Assembly: GCF_018390605.1 (NCBI RefSeq) | Contig: NZ_JAHBGD010000019.1 | Coordinates: 62,001 to 126,000 of the forward strand | Direction: 5' to 3' | Source of the DNA: Ancylobacter defluvii | Lineage (GTDB): Bacteria; Pseudomonadota; Alphaproteobacteria; Rhizobiales; Xanthobacteraceae | DNA: 64,000 nt | Translations under genes and position numbers: made by a program | Notes under the pieces: generated by a model | Database searches by the model: none | Seen by the model: the letters and a program-made list of their open reading frames with translations, nothing else | What the model was told of the DNA's origin: nothing | In this document: piece after piece, positions 8,553 through 20,436 of the stretch | How the letters are laid out: the number at the start of each line of letters is the position of its first letter | Position numbering within the stretch: position 1 is the stretch's first letter

Positions 8553-9497
8553 TCAGGCCGGAGGTGTTTCCGTCAGGGCGAGGGCGTTGTGCTGCCGGCG
8601 CAACGTATCGGTCGAGCGGCGCACCGCCTCGGATATCTGCACGAGCTGTTTGGCTAGCGGGCTGGTCTTGCGCCAGACCATGCCGATGGTCCGTGACGGC
8701 TGGGGATCCCGGAAGCGCACCACCGAGACCGAGGCCGAGCGGGTCTCCACCGGCACCGCCATTTCCGGTATCAGCGTGATGCCGATGCCGGCATCGACCA
8801 TCTGCACCAGGGTGGACAGCGAACTTGCGTCGAGAAAATCGCGCGACGGGGTGGCGCGCACGTCCACATTGCAGAAGGACAGCGCCTGATCGCGAAAACA
8901 GTGCCCCTCCTCCAGCAGCAGCAGCCGCATTTCGCGCAGCGCCTCGGGATCGGGCACCGGCTTCCCCTCGTCCTCGCCCGCGCGCACCAGCACGAAGTTC
9001 TCGGTGAACAGGGCGATTTCGGTCAAGGCAGGTTCGGACACCGGCAGGGCGACGATGGCGGTGTCGAGCCGCCCCTCCTCCAGCTCCCGGATGAGCCGCG
9101 GCGTCTGCGTCTCGCGCACATGAATGTCGATGCCCTTGTGCAGGCGGCTCAGATTGCCGAGCAGGGTCGGCAGCAGGTACGGCGCGACCGTCGGGATCAC
9201 GCCGATGCGCAGCCGCCCCACCAGCGTACCCTGGGAGGCGCGCGCCAGATCCCCCAGTTCGTCGATTGACCGCAGGATGCTGCGGATGCGCGGGGCGAAT
9301 TCTTCGCCGAAGCCGGTCAGGCGGATCTGGCGCGCGCCGCGTTCGAACAGCTCGATGCCGACCTCCTCCTCCAATTCCTTGATCTGCATCGACAAGGCCG
9401 GCTGCGAAATGCCGCAGGCTTCCGCCGCGCGCCGGAAGTGGCCATGCCGCGCCAGCGCCTCGAAATAGCGGAGCTGCTTGAATGTCAGGTTTTTCAT
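8553..9497 (-). CDS. oxyR: Hydrogen peroxide-sensing LysR-type regulator OxyR
   Basis: A 314-residue LysR-family activator with an N-terminal winged helix (1-60) and a periplasmic-binding-like sensor domain. The peroxide-sensing pair is conserved: LLLLEEGHC-FRDQALSFC gives Cys200 and Cys209, matching C199/C208 of E. coli OxyR, whose disulfide switches the protein on. It is divergent from katG, the classic arrangement in which OxyR activates catalase-peroxidase and represses itself. Confidence 0.95.
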   Translation of the reverse strand: MKNLTFKQLRYFEALARHGHFRRAAEACGISQPALSMQIKELEEEVGIELFERGARQIRLTGFGEEFAPRIRSILRSIDELGDLARASQGTLVGRLRIGVIPTVAPYLLPTLLGNLSRLHKGIDIHVRETQTPRLIRELEEGRLDTAIVALPVSEPALTEIALFTENFVLVRAGEDEGKPVPDPEALREMRLLLLEEGHCFRDQALSFCNVDVRATPSRDFLDASSLSTLVQMVDAGIGITLIPEMAVPVETRSASVSVVRFRDPQPSRTIGMVWRKTSPLAKQLVQISEAVRRSTDTLRRQHNALALTETPPA

Positions 9498-11773
<2,276 letters not shown>

Positions 11774-11785
11774 AATTGGCGCGAC

Positions 11786-11853
11786 CCTGGCCGGCTTCCG
11801 GCCAGGCCACCGCTTTTCTCTCCCGACCGCCGCCGCACCCCGGCGGCGGTCGG
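11786..11853 (+). terminator. Double hairpin terminator after katG
   Basis: Two strong stems follow katG. The first pairs CCTGGCCGG (11786-11794) with CCGGCCAGG (11798-11806) around a 3-base loop and is followed after a few bases by CTTTTC. The second pairs 13 bases (11823-11835) with their exact complement (11841-11853) around a 5-base loop, followed by ATCGTTT. They separate katG from the end of the converging eCIS operon. Confidence 0.75.
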
Positions 11854-11909
11854 ATCGTTTGGCCGCCCCTGATCGCAGCGCCGATACGCGCGCCGGGCGC
11901 GATACCTAC

Positions 11910-12833
11910 CTAGCCCAGCCATGCCGATGACGGACCGTTGCGCTCCGGGCTCGCCAGAAAATCGACCACGCGCCGATATCGTTCGGGGAAGTGGCGCGCG
12001 ACCGCGTCCTCGAGATGGCGCGACATGTCCGGGTCGCGCTTGGAATCGGCGGCGAGGTGGGTGTAGCCGCGCGCATTGGCGCGGGCCAGGGCGTCGTCAT
12101 GGCTGTCGAACAGATGCGCCATGGTGACGCCGGCAAAGGGCGAGCCGGCCTGGGCCTGATGATAGGCCAGGCATGCCGACAGCATCAGCTGCTCGAAGGT
12201 GACGAAGTCCTGGTCGCGCCGCGGCCGCTGCGCCCAGACGCTCTGGTTCGCCGGGTGCTCGATGAAGTCGATCGCCCGCTGCGCGTAATAGCGCATGAAG
12301 TCCACGCGGGTGCCGCCGACGATGCCGCAATTCTCCGCCCGCAGCTCGCCGCCGAACGGCATGTAGTGCTCGAATTCCTCCGGCATCCAGCCGCCATGGC
12401 GCCGGATGTCGTGCTCGATGCTCTCCGGCCGGTAGTAGGACGCGCCATAGAGCGAGATCTCCGGATTCTGGGCGAATACGGCGGTGTGCACCAGCGGCTC
12501 GGGCAGCGGCTCCCACAGGAACACGTCGCTGTCGATATGGACATAGGGCCGGTCCTGCTCGGCCTGGGCGTAGAGCTTGCCGATCGCCCACCAGTCGGGA
12601 TCGTGCGCGTCGAGCGCGTTCAGGCCGAGGCTGACGGTGCCGAACCGCAGCCCCAGCGCGTCGACCAGCACCGCGGCGGCCTCGTCGTCGGCGACGAGGC
12701 AGGTGTCGGCATAGTGCCGGCTGGCGAGCTCAACGGAGAGCACCCAGGCCAGCAGATGATGCCGCGGAGTGAGCCAGCTCATGCGCCGCTTGGCCTTGAG
12801 CGGCTTGGTCCACAGCGACCATACCGCCCTCAT
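11910..12833 (-). CDS. DUF6734-like protein with DxD motif, last gene of the eCIS operon
   Basis: A 307-residue soluble protein. Y97-V-H-I-D-S-D-V places an Asp-x-Asp (101-103) after a beta strand, the usual nucleotide-sugar and metal site of GT-A glycosyltransferases. The basic N-terminus (TKPLKAKRR) and the FGGELRAENCGIVGG segment resemble proteins annotated DUF6734. A glycosyltransferase role is an inference from the DxD and overall style. Its start overlaps the stop of the DUF6519 gene (ATGA), so it is translated with the injection system, where it could modify a surface or baseplate component. Not a standard eCIS core gene. Confidence 0.6.
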   Translation of the reverse strand: MRAVWSLWTKPLKAKRRMSWLTPRHHLLAWVLSVELASRHYADTCLVADDEAAAVLVDALGLRFGTVSLGLNALDAHDPDWWAIGKLYAQAEQDRPYVHIDSDVFLWEPLPEPLVHTAVFAQNPEISLYGASYYRPESIEHDIRRHGGWMPEEFEHYMPFGGELRAENCGIVGGTRVDFMRYYAQRAIDFIEHPANQSVWAQRPRRDQDFVTFEQLMLSACLAYHQAQAGSPFAGVTMAHLFDSHDDALARANARGYTHLAADSKRDPDMSRHLEDAVARHFPERYRRVVDFLASPERNGPSSAWLG

Positions 12834-15478
12834 GGCTCCCTCCGCCGTTCCATCATGCCGGCGCCGGCCACCAGCCGCCCGAAGCCGATGCCGAGGAAGC
12901 CGCCATAGCCGCCATAGCGGTAGCCGTAATAGGCCGAGGTCGGCGGCGTCAGCCAGAACCAGGTCTCGAAATCGGGCTCCGGCGCCGGCGTGGTGGAGAG
13001 GGTGCTGCGCTCCGAGGTCAGCTCCAGCAGCGAGCGCTTGACCACCAGCCGCGAGAGCAGGCGGGAATTCAGCCCGGCCGGCACCAGCGTCGTGGGCAGG
13101 TCGTTGCCATAGATGACCTGCAACCGGGTGAAGCGCGTCGTGCCGGTGCCGGCGGTCAGCAGGCCGAGCCGGCTGTCGGGAAGCAGCCGGGTGGTGATGG
13201 GAAATTCGAGGTCGGGGAAGGTGACCGGCTGTCCGGAAAACTGCGCGCTGCAGCCGAATTGCAGCCGCCGCCCGGTCTGCTTGATGTCGAGGGTGATGCG
13301 CCGCGGGTCGCTGGCGCCGAACACCGTCTTCTCATGCTGGCTGCCGGGGACGATCTGGCCGCCCTTGATCTGGCTGTGCGACACGACGAGGTTCGCCATG
13401 GCGCCGCTGAAGCCGATCGGCACCCAGACCTCGCGGGCGACGAACAGCGAGAAATCGGCCGGGGAAAGCCAGTTGTAGACGAGGCCGATGCTGCCGCTCA
13501 GCGGTTCCTCGCAGGTAAGGCCGACATAGGCGGCGTCCTCCTTCATCCGGTGACGATGCACCGCCATGGTCGGCAGCGTCACCGCCTGGGGGGTGGTCGA
13601 GGTCCCCGCCAGCGCCTGCGTCTGCACCACCACATTGCCGCCGCCCACCGCCCAGCGCGAGGCCGGGCCGCCATTGTCGAACACCTCGAACTCGCGCTCG
13701 AAGCTGACATTGCCGAGGCGCGGCACGTCCTTCTGCACGAGGTCGCCGAGAAACGACAGCGTCTGCGCATAGGGCCGCCAGCCGAGGATCCCGTCGCCCG
13801 CCAGCACGACATCCGCCGGCAGCGTCACCGGCTGGTAGGCAACCACGCCCCCGCCGGCACCGGCATAGGGCGCCGGCAGCCGGTAGGGAATCTCGGTGGT
13901 GACGTAGAACGAGCCGTCATTGACGCTGTCGGCGTCGATGCTGTCATGCAGCAGCACGTTCAGCCCATCGGCGAGCAGATTGACCGGGATCTCCTGTCCG
14001 GCCCGTATCGGCCGGGTGCGGCCATCGGCGTCCACATGCAGCGCCGAGGCGACCCGGATCCGGCCGGCGGCCGGGTTGAACAGCGGCCGCAGGTCGATCA
14101 CCTCGGCGGTGCCGAGCAGCGCCAGCGGCACGCAATGCCGGTGCACGCCCTGCGGCGGCGCCCGGTCGAGCTTTTCCACCGAGGCATCGATGCTGCGCGC
14201 GGCGAAGGTCCAGCTGTCGCCGGGGCGGAACCCGCCATCGGCCTCGGCAAGGTCGAAGGCCACGCGGATGCCGCTCTCCAGCGCCACGGCGGTGCCGGCC
14301 GCGGCGGGTATCGGGATGGCACCGACGGCGCCGGCGGCATCGAGATCGGCCACCACGCCGCCGGCGCCGTCGCGCACGATGCCGGCCTGGTCCCAGCGGC
14401 GCAGCCGGGTGTGGCGGCGCCCCGGCGTATCGCCGCCGACACCGCTCGGCAGCAGATCCGCCGGCACCGGCGTGGCGAAGCTGATGCGCCGGCTCTCATG
14501 GTCGACATCGGCGATCTTCATGAGCGCGCCCGGCCGGGCCGCGAATTCCCTGTGGTCGTCGGTCACCTCCACCCATTGGCCGGCGTCGAAGCCCAGCAGC
14601 GCATCCCGTCCGGTGGAGGCCACATGCAGGAGGGTGTTGGAGATCACCTCGTCGACGGTGGTGGTCACGGTGGCGTTGTCGCGCGACCATTTGAACGTCG
14701 CCGTGCCCGGTGGCCCGCCTTCGTGTACCTCGACGCGGTAGAGCTGGTTCTCCAGCCCGCCATAGCCGCCGGAGGTGGCGATGAGGCAGGGATTGGACGG
14801 CTGGACGGCGGGATCGAGCTGCGTGGTCAGCCGGCCGGACGGCGCGCGCGGCCGCTGCACCCGCTGCCACAGCGCCGCCGCGGCCTGGACGACGCCGGTG
14901 CCGACATTCGGCAACACCCGTACCTGCCACACCGTCTGCAGCCGCGTCGTGGTGTCGACGCCGCCCAGCGCCTTCTCCAGCAGCGTGGCGTCCTCGATCG
15001 CCGTCACCTCGCGCTGCCAGACGTCGAGATAGACGAGATGCGGTCCGGCGCCGGCAGGCAGCGGATCGGGGGTCGGCCAATAGGGCTGCGCGGCATAATC
15101 CAGCGTCGCCGCGCCGAGGGCCTCGCCCAGCACGCCCGCCGGGCTGCGCCCGTCCGCCCTCAGCTCGGAAAGGTCGAAGGACAGCGGCGGCCCGCCATGG
15201 TTCTCGGCCAGCAGCCCGTCGACATAGATGCGGCCGCGCCCGATGGCGAGCGTCGGCGGGCCGCCGGCGGGGCCGAGGGTGATGCGGAAGCCGTCGACGG
15301 TCTCGCGCGGAACCCCGTGGCGCCCGAGCGCATCCACGGCATGGGCGCGCGCGCGCCGCTCGATGATCTCCGCCTGTTCGTTCCAGTCCGAATCGAGCCC
15401 GACACGTCCCTGCTGGAGGCGCACGAGGCTGAAATGCCGCCGTGCGTCGAAGCTGTTCCGACTATAGTCGCCGCTCAT
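12830..15478 (-). CDS. DUF6519 eCIS/phage-tail-associated protein
   Basis: An 882-residue protein with the N-terminal signature of DUF6519 proteins (QQGRVGLDSDWNEQ at about 23-36), which accompany contractile injection systems and some phage-like tails. The body is beta-rich with many Gly/Pro turns, consistent with an outer baseplate or fibre-like part. The C-terminus ends in a Gly/Tyr-rich stretch (YYGYRYGGYGG) and a basic tail. The start ATG at 15478 has a GGGGGG ribosome site. It overlaps the DUF6734-like gene by 4 bp and follows the tail-I protein after 57 bp. Exact role unknown. Confidence 0.75.
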   Translation of the reverse strand: MSGDYSRNSFDARRHFSLVRLQQGRVGLDSDWNEQAEIIERRARAHAVDALGRHGVPRETVDGFRITLGPAGGPPTLAIGRGRIYVDGLLAENHGGPPLSFDLSELRADGRSPAGVLGEALGAATLDYAAQPYWPTPDPLPAGAGPHLVYLDVWQREVTAIEDATLLEKALGGVDTTTRLQTVWQVRVLPNVGTGVVQAAAALWQRVQRPRAPSGRLTTQLDPAVQPSNPCLIATSGGYGGLENQLYRVEVHEGGPPGTATFKWSRDNATVTTTVDEVISNTLLHVASTGRDALLGFDAGQWVEVTDDHREFAARPGALMKIADVDHESRRISFATPVPADLLPSGVGGDTPGRRHTRLRRWDQAGIVRDGAGGVVADLDAAGAVGAIPIPAAAGTAVALESGIRVAFDLAEADGGFRPGDSWTFAARSIDASVEKLDRAPPQGVHRHCVPLALLGTAEVIDLRPLFNPAAGRIRVASALHVDADGRTRPIRAGQEIPVNLLADGLNVLLHDSIDADSVNDGSFYVTTEIPYRLPAPYAGAGGGVVAYQPVTLPADVVLAGDGILGWRPYAQTLSFLGDLVQKDVPRLGNVSFEREFEVFDNGGPASRWAVGGGNVVVQTQALAGTSTTPQAVTLPTMAVHRHRMKEDAAYVGLTCEEPLSGSIGLVYNWLSPADFSLFVAREVWVPIGFSGAMANLVVSHSQIKGGQIVPGSQHEKTVFGASDPRRITLDIKQTGRRLQFGCSAQFSGQPVTFPDLEFPITTRLLPDSRLGLLTAGTGTTRFTRLQVIYGNDLPTTLVPAGLNSRLLSRLVVKRSLLELTSERSTLSTTPAPEPDFETWFWLTPPTSAYYGYRYGGYGGFLGIGFGRLVAGAGMMERRREP

Positions 15479-15535
15479 GGCATCCCCCCGAGATGACGCT
15501 TCGGTATGCCGGCCCGCTTGTCCGTCGTGCCCGCT

Positions 15536-17710
15536 TCAGGTCTCGTAGAACAGCCCGGCTTCGAGGCCGAACCGCAGATATTCCTCGACGCGGACCTTCA
15601 GATTGGTCTCGCGCTGGGATTGGAACAGAGTGTGGAAGGCCCCCATCTCCGCCTCGTCGTCGGCACCGGAGCGGATCTGCGCCGGGCAGCGGGTCGCGAG
15701 CTGGCCATAGCCGGGACGGCCATAGCGCCGCGAGGTGAAGCTGGGCTTCAGCCAGGCGAGGACGCCGGCGCGGAGGGCGGCGGCCTGCGCGTCGGAAAGC
15801 TCGGCGCCGGTCTCGCGCTGGCGCCGCTCGGTGGCGGCGGCGACCTCCTGGTCCGGCTGGCAGCGGTAGCGGCTCGGCGTCGCCGAGGCCGGCGGCACAT
15901 AGGAGAAGCGCACGCATCCCTGTTGCAGGCGCTCGGCGCGCACCGGCACCGGCGTTGTGTCGGGTCCGGGCTCGGCCACCACGATGGCGTTGCTGACCAG
16001 CGCGAACTGCTCGGCGAAGAGGCCGCCGATCACGGTGGAGGACACCAGGGTCAGGCTGCCGCCGGGAGTGCCTGCCGCCGGGCCGGCATAGGCGAGCGCC
16101 GAGGCGGCGGTGGCGTCGACGATGCTGTCGGTGATGCTGGCCTGCGACAGCGCCGAGATGCGCAGCCCGCCGACGACCGAGCGCTCGATGCGGATGTCGG
16201 TTCCGGCGATGTCGGCGATCAGGCTGGGCGCGGCACCGGCCGGCGTCCCGTCGGCGGCCAGCGTGCGGCCCGGCACCAGCGTGCTGTCGCGGATCACCAG
16301 GCGGCGCAGCCCGGTGACGCCGGCGGCGGCCAGCACCACCGCCCCGCCGGCGATGACGAGACCGTCGAGCATCAGCGACGCCTCCGCCGCGGCATCGTTC
16401 ACCGTCACCGCGAGGTCGGCGGCCAGCACCAGGGTCGGCCGGCGCTCATTGGCGGCGCGCAGGATCAGCGTACCGCCCGCCGGCACGGTTATGTTGAGCG
16501 TCTCGGCATAGGTCCGGTTGTCGGCGATCTCGACGATGCCGCCGGTGCCGGCCAGCTCGTCGAGCCCGGCCTGGATCGTCGGCTGGTCGCCGGCAGCCTC
16601 GGAGACGCGGATGACGGGCAGCCCCGCGGCGAGATCGGCGACCGACACGGCGGCGCGCTCATACTGGCCGCCGCCCATCGGGCCGCTGAAGCCGTGATGG
16701 AAGCTCACGCGCAGCTCGCTCCCGGCCGCCGGCGCGTCACGCAGCAACAGCCGCCCCAGCACCGGGTCGATGGCCACCGCCCTGGACGGGCCGGCCAGCG
16801 ACCAGCTGTCCCCCGGCCGGTCCGACAGGTTGCACACCTCGATATCGCCGGAGGCCAGCGCCGCGAATTCCTCGCCCGGCGCCGCGCGGGTCTCGATCAG
16901 CAGGCTCCTGCCGGCGCCGTAATAGCGGTCGAGGCGGCGCTGCGTCCCCCCTCCGTCCACCGCGTCCCGTGCCGCCAGCACGCGGCGGCTGATCGGCGCG
17001 GGAACGTTGAGCGGGCTCGCCAGATGCGCGATGTGCGGCTCGGTCGCCGGATTGGTGAACAGCGGCATGTCGATGCCGAGCGGGTTGAAGCGGAAGCGCC
17101 GGTCGTCGAGCCGCGCCGGCATCGCCCTCTCCAGAGGAAACGCGTCGAGCCGCCACAGGAACAGCCCGACATTGGAGATGTTGTGCCGGCCGCGCCCGCG
17201 GGCGATCGACCGTACGTCGACGCCATGCGGCAGCCGGTCGAAGGCGGTGCCGAGGCGCTCCATCCCCTCCCAGCTGCGCAAATCGGCGGTGATTGCGGCG
17301 TGCGGGCGCAGATGGTTCAGATACTGCACGGCGGCGAGGCGCTCGAAGAACTCGACGACATGGGCGTTCCAGCCGGTGACGTCCTGCGCCAGCTGCTCCA
17401 GCACGCTCGCCGTGCCCTTGCGGCGGCGATAGGCGATGGTGTTGGCGACCTCGGCCCGCGGGCTCGACACCGTCGGCACCACGCCATGCAGAGTGCGGTA
17501 GCCGATCAGGCCGCCAATATAGGGCGCCACCCAGTCGGCGCAGGTCTCGATGAACTGGTCGTCATAGAGCTGGTCGAAATCCTCCTCGATCACCGCCACC
17601 TGCTCGGCGATCACCGCCATCAGGTCGCGCAGCACGCCGTCCTGCTCGGCGTCGCGCAGGCGGTAGATCGCCGGAAGCAGCGCGTACAGCGTCTTGGCGT
17701 CGAAGCTCAC
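15536..17710 (-). CDS. eCIS tail protein I-like with beta-helix region
   Basis: A 724-residue protein. The N-terminal about 180 residues (LYALLPAIYRLRDAE, then acidic helices) resemble P2 gpI-type tail proteins, which link baseplate wedges to fibres. The middle (about 370-570) has repeated short strands with I/V-S-x-I and stacked turns, typical of a right-handed beta-helix. A conserved C-terminal block ends in RVEEYLRFGLEAGLF. It may serve as both wedge and host-contact element, since no separate tail fibre is seen. The start is GTG at 17710, overlapping the upstream stop (GTGA). Confidence 0.75.
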   Translation of the reverse strand: MSFDAKTLYALLPAIYRLRDAEQDGVLRDLMAVIAEQVAVIEEDFDQLYDDQFIETCADWVAPYIGGLIGYRTLHGVVPTVSSPRAEVANTIAYRRRKGTASVLEQLAQDVTGWNAHVVEFFERLAAVQYLNHLRPHAAITADLRSWEGMERLGTAFDRLPHGVDVRSIARGRGRHNISNVGLFLWRLDAFPLERAMPARLDDRRFRFNPLGIDMPLFTNPATEPHIAHLASPLNVPAPISRRVLAARDAVDGGGTQRRLDRYYGAGRSLLIETRAAPGEEFAALASGDIEVCNLSDRPGDSWSLAGPSRAVAIDPVLGRLLLRDAPAAGSELRVSFHHGFSGPMGGGQYERAAVSVADLAAGLPVIRVSEAAGDQPTIQAGLDELAGTGGIVEIADNRTYAETLNITVPAGGTLILRAANERRPTLVLAADLAVTVNDAAAEASLMLDGLVIAGGAVVLAAAGVTGLRRLVIRDSTLVPGRTLAADGTPAGAAPSLIADIAGTDIRIERSVVGGLRISALSQASITDSIVDATAASALAYAGPAAGTPGGSLTLVSSTVIGGLFAEQFALVSNAIVVAEPGPDTTPVPVRAERLQQGCVRFSYVPPASATPSRYRCQPDQEVAAATERRQRETGAELSDAQAAALRAGVLAWLKPSFTSRRYGRPGYGQLATRCPAQIRSGADDEAEMGAFHTLFQSQRETNLKVRVEEYLRFGLEAGLFYET

Positions 17711-20436
17711 GGCATCACCTCCAGACGGTCGAACGGCTCGGCGGCCAGAACCAGCAGCTCGGCGCCGTCGAAGCCGCCATCGGGCCGGCGCGCCGCCGGG
17801 GCCGCGAGCAGCTGGGCATGGCGCTCGGGAGCGTTGTCGGGAGCGGTCGAGCGGTACAGGCGGTCCACCGTCACCGCCTCTATGCCGGGAACCGCACCGG
17901 CGGCGGCGAACACCTCGCTGAGGTAGAGCGGCTGGCCGAGGCTGCGGGCGCCGAAGCCGAACACCTCGCGCAGCCGCGCCTGCAGCGCGGCCAGCACCGC
18001 CTCGGTTCGCCGCCTGGGATCGACCTTGACCCGCAGCGCGAGCCGCACCCCGACCGGGCGGCAGGGCCCGGCGTCGAGGGCGACGAACGGGTCGCCGTCG
18101 ACGCGCAGCGCCTGCAGCATGTCGTCCACCGCCACCACGGTCCCGGCGGCGCCGGCAACGGTGAGGAAGATGCGCCGCGCCTGCCCGTCCCAGATCAGCG
18201 TCGCCTGCGCCTTGGCGATGCCGGCGAAGCTGCGCGCATGGTCCTCATAGTCGCGCAGCGAAACGGTGCGCCCCAGCGTCAGCACGCTGGCGGGCGCGTT
18301 GAGGCGCGCCTCGCCCATCTGCTCGGGGTCCTGCGCGCCCTCGGCGGCGAGCGGGTTGGTCACCGCCTTGACGCCGAGCGGGCGCGAGGTGAGCAGGCTG
18401 AGCTGGTTGGCGCGCACCAGCCCCTCCAGCCCGGCGCCCTTGCGGTAGCTGGCGACGATATTGTCGCGCCCGCTCGGCAGGCGCGAACCGGCGGCGCCGT
18501 CGCCGAACTCGACCAGGGTGCTGCCGTCGTCGGCCAGCCGCGTGGCATACACCCGTTCGCGCGGGCCATGGCCGAACAGATACGGCACCTCGTCCCACAG
18601 CACGTCGTTGACGCGCACCGCCAGCGTCGATTGCCGCCCCTCCCCCTGCGCCGAGCGCACGAAGGTCAGCGGCGGCTGGCGCAGGGCGAAGCGCTGGAAC
18701 ACCGCGCCGGCATCGCCGCCGCCGAGAATGTCGCTGACGCACTCGCCATGCGTCGCCCGCGCCACATTGGCCAGCACCTCGGCCGAGGCCCGGTCATAGG
18801 CATGGGCCAGCGGCTTGCCGAGCCGCAGCCGGGCATGGGTCGCGTCCTCCAGCTCGACGGCCTCCAGCGTCGCCGCCTCGGCGATGACAGGGTCGTCCTT
18901 GCCGGCCGGGATGAAGACGAGCGGGCGCGTCATGGCGCCGATATCGATGGTTCCTTCGCGCCCGCCGGGGCTGCGCAGGCGCCAGCGCGTCGCCTTTCCC
19001 CCGGACAACTCCACCGGCGGGGCGGTGACGGTGAGCACCTCGCCGGCCGCCACCGCGAAGGTCTCGCCGGGCCGGTCGGCATCGGTGAGGGCGAGCCGCT
19101 CGCGCACACGCACCAGCGGCCGCTTGCCGCGCACGATCAGCCGGCGTCCGGCCGGCAGCTCCGGCACCAGGGCGCCGAGCACGATGGTCTCGCCCCACAG
19201 CGGATCGACGACCGGCGCCTGCGCGAAGTCCATCGCCTCGGGCTGCGCATAGACCGTCGTCAGGCGGTAATTGCCGGCGCCGAAGTCCTTCAGTCCCTCG
19301 CCGGTATCGAGGCGCAGCCGTGTCGACTTGCCGCTGATGAGAAACCGGGCCCGGCCGGTCTCCGCCGTGGCTTCGACGCGATACAGCGCCCTGGCATCGG
19401 GGCGGGCCAGCGCCAGCCAGCTGCCCGGCACGATGCCGGGATAGGCGTTGTCGAGATCGATGACGTCGTCCTCGATGGCGAAGGGCCAGTCCTCGGTCGG
19501 CAACTGGTTCGGGAAGTTGCGTCCCAGCTGCTGCGGGTGCAGCGCCGAAGGGTGCGGGGCGTTGTAGGCGAACAGCGCCGCCCGTTGCCGGAACACCAAC
19601 AGCGACAGCTCGGCCTCCGGTCCCAGCGCCGATACCCAGGAGCCGAGGCCGCGGTCGAGGGTGATGGCGGTGCGCTCGGCGTCCACCTCGGCCTCCACCG
19701 CGACGATGGTCCGCAGTTCCCAGTTGCTGCGGCTGGCGGCGGCCAGCAATTGCCGGTCGAGCACCAGCACGGCGTCGCCGACCCGCAGCGACAGCGCGAG
19801 GCCATTCAGGAAGGCGATGCGGTCGCCGCTGCGCAGCCGGTGCGGCACCGATTGCCGGGGCTTGAGCGCGTTCCACGCCACCCGCCCGGCGATCGCCTCC
19901 ACCGTCTCGAAGCTCTGGCTGCGCTCGCCCGGTCCGGGAATGCTCTGCACCCGCGAGCCGACCGGAATCGCCGCCTCCGCCACCGCCTGCTCGGGTGCTC
20001 CCGGCGCCGGCTCGAGGGTGAAGGCGAGATCGACCGAGGCCGCCATCCCCGGCCGCCGGCGATAGCCGATCAGCCGTGCCAGCTCGGTCACCGACAGCGA
20101 TTCGCCGGCGGTCGTCAGATAGGCCTCGTTGGCGATGCGCTCCTGATAGAAGGTCAGCACGTCGCAGGCGGTCGCCCAGCCGTCGATCAGCGCGATGGCG
20201 AAATCATCGTCGGCCCGGGTGGACAGCCGGCCGAGGGCGGGAAACCGCGGCGAGGACAGCAGTGCCAGCATCGCCTGCTTGAACGCGGCATGGGTGCCGG
20301 CGCGGTAGGCGATGGCGGGCTGGCCCGGCGGGTTGTGGCGGGCCGCCGGCAGCGCCGCCGAGGTGCCCTGGCAGCAGCCGCAATCATCGGTCGATGCCGG
20401 CAGGGAGGCGTCGCCGACGATGATATCGTCGCTCAT
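17707..20436 (-). CDS. Putative baseplate assembly protein (gpJ-like, Afp12-type position)
   Basis: A 909-residue protein of the 'putative baseplate assembly protein' family found in eCIS loci. The C-terminal third contains a baseplate J-like core (RDYEDHARSFAGIAKAQ around 740-756, then a conserved wedge domain). The N-terminus carries a Cys cluster, C19, C21 and C22. Such proteins build the wedges around the hub and trigger sheath contraction. It overlaps both neighbours by 4 bp and is the second of two large J-type proteins in the operon. Confidence 0.85.
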   Translation of the reverse strand: MSDDIIVGDASLPASTDDCGCCQGTSAALPAARHNPPGQPAIAYRAGTHAAFKQAMLALLSSPRFPALGRLSTRADDDFAIALIDGWATACDVLTFYQERIANEAYLTTAGESLSVTELARLIGYRRRPGMAASVDLAFTLEPAPGAPEQAVAEAAIPVGSRVQSIPGPGERSQSFETVEAIAGRVAWNALKPRQSVPHRLRSGDRIAFLNGLALSLRVGDAVLVLDRQLLAAASRSNWELRTIVAVEAEVDAERTAITLDRGLGSWVSALGPEAELSLLVFRQRAALFAYNAPHPSALHPQQLGRNFPNQLPTEDWPFAIEDDVIDLDNAYPGIVPGSWLALARPDARALYRVEATAETGRARFLISGKSTRLRLDTGEGLKDFGAGNYRLTTVYAQPEAMDFAQAPVVDPLWGETIVLGALVPELPAGRRLIVRGKRPLVRVRERLALTDADRPGETFAVAAGEVLTVTAPPVELSGGKATRWRLRSPGGREGTIDIGAMTRPLVFIPAGKDDPVIAEAATLEAVELEDATHARLRLGKPLAHAYDRASAEVLANVARATHGECVSDILGGGDAGAVFQRFALRQPPLTFVRSAQGEGRQSTLAVRVNDVLWDEVPYLFGHGPRERVYATRLADDGSTLVEFGDGAAGSRLPSGRDNIVASYRKGAGLEGLVRANQLSLLTSRPLGVKAVTNPLAAEGAQDPEQMGEARLNAPASVLTLGRTVSLRDYEDHARSFAGIAKAQATLIWDGQARRIFLTVAGAAGTVVAVDDMLQALRVDGDPFVALDAGPCRPVGVRLALRVKVDPRRRTEAVLAALQARLREVFGFGARSLGQPLYLSEVFAAAGAVPGIEAVTVDRLYRSTAPDNAPERHAQLLAAPAARRPDGGFDGAELLVLAAEPFDRLEVMP

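Noticed and set aside
13259..15496. A 745-codon open frame on the plus strand opposite the DUF6519 gene
   Set aside because: Low-complexity antisense frame. The minus strand has the conserved N-terminal DUF6519 signature and operon overlaps.
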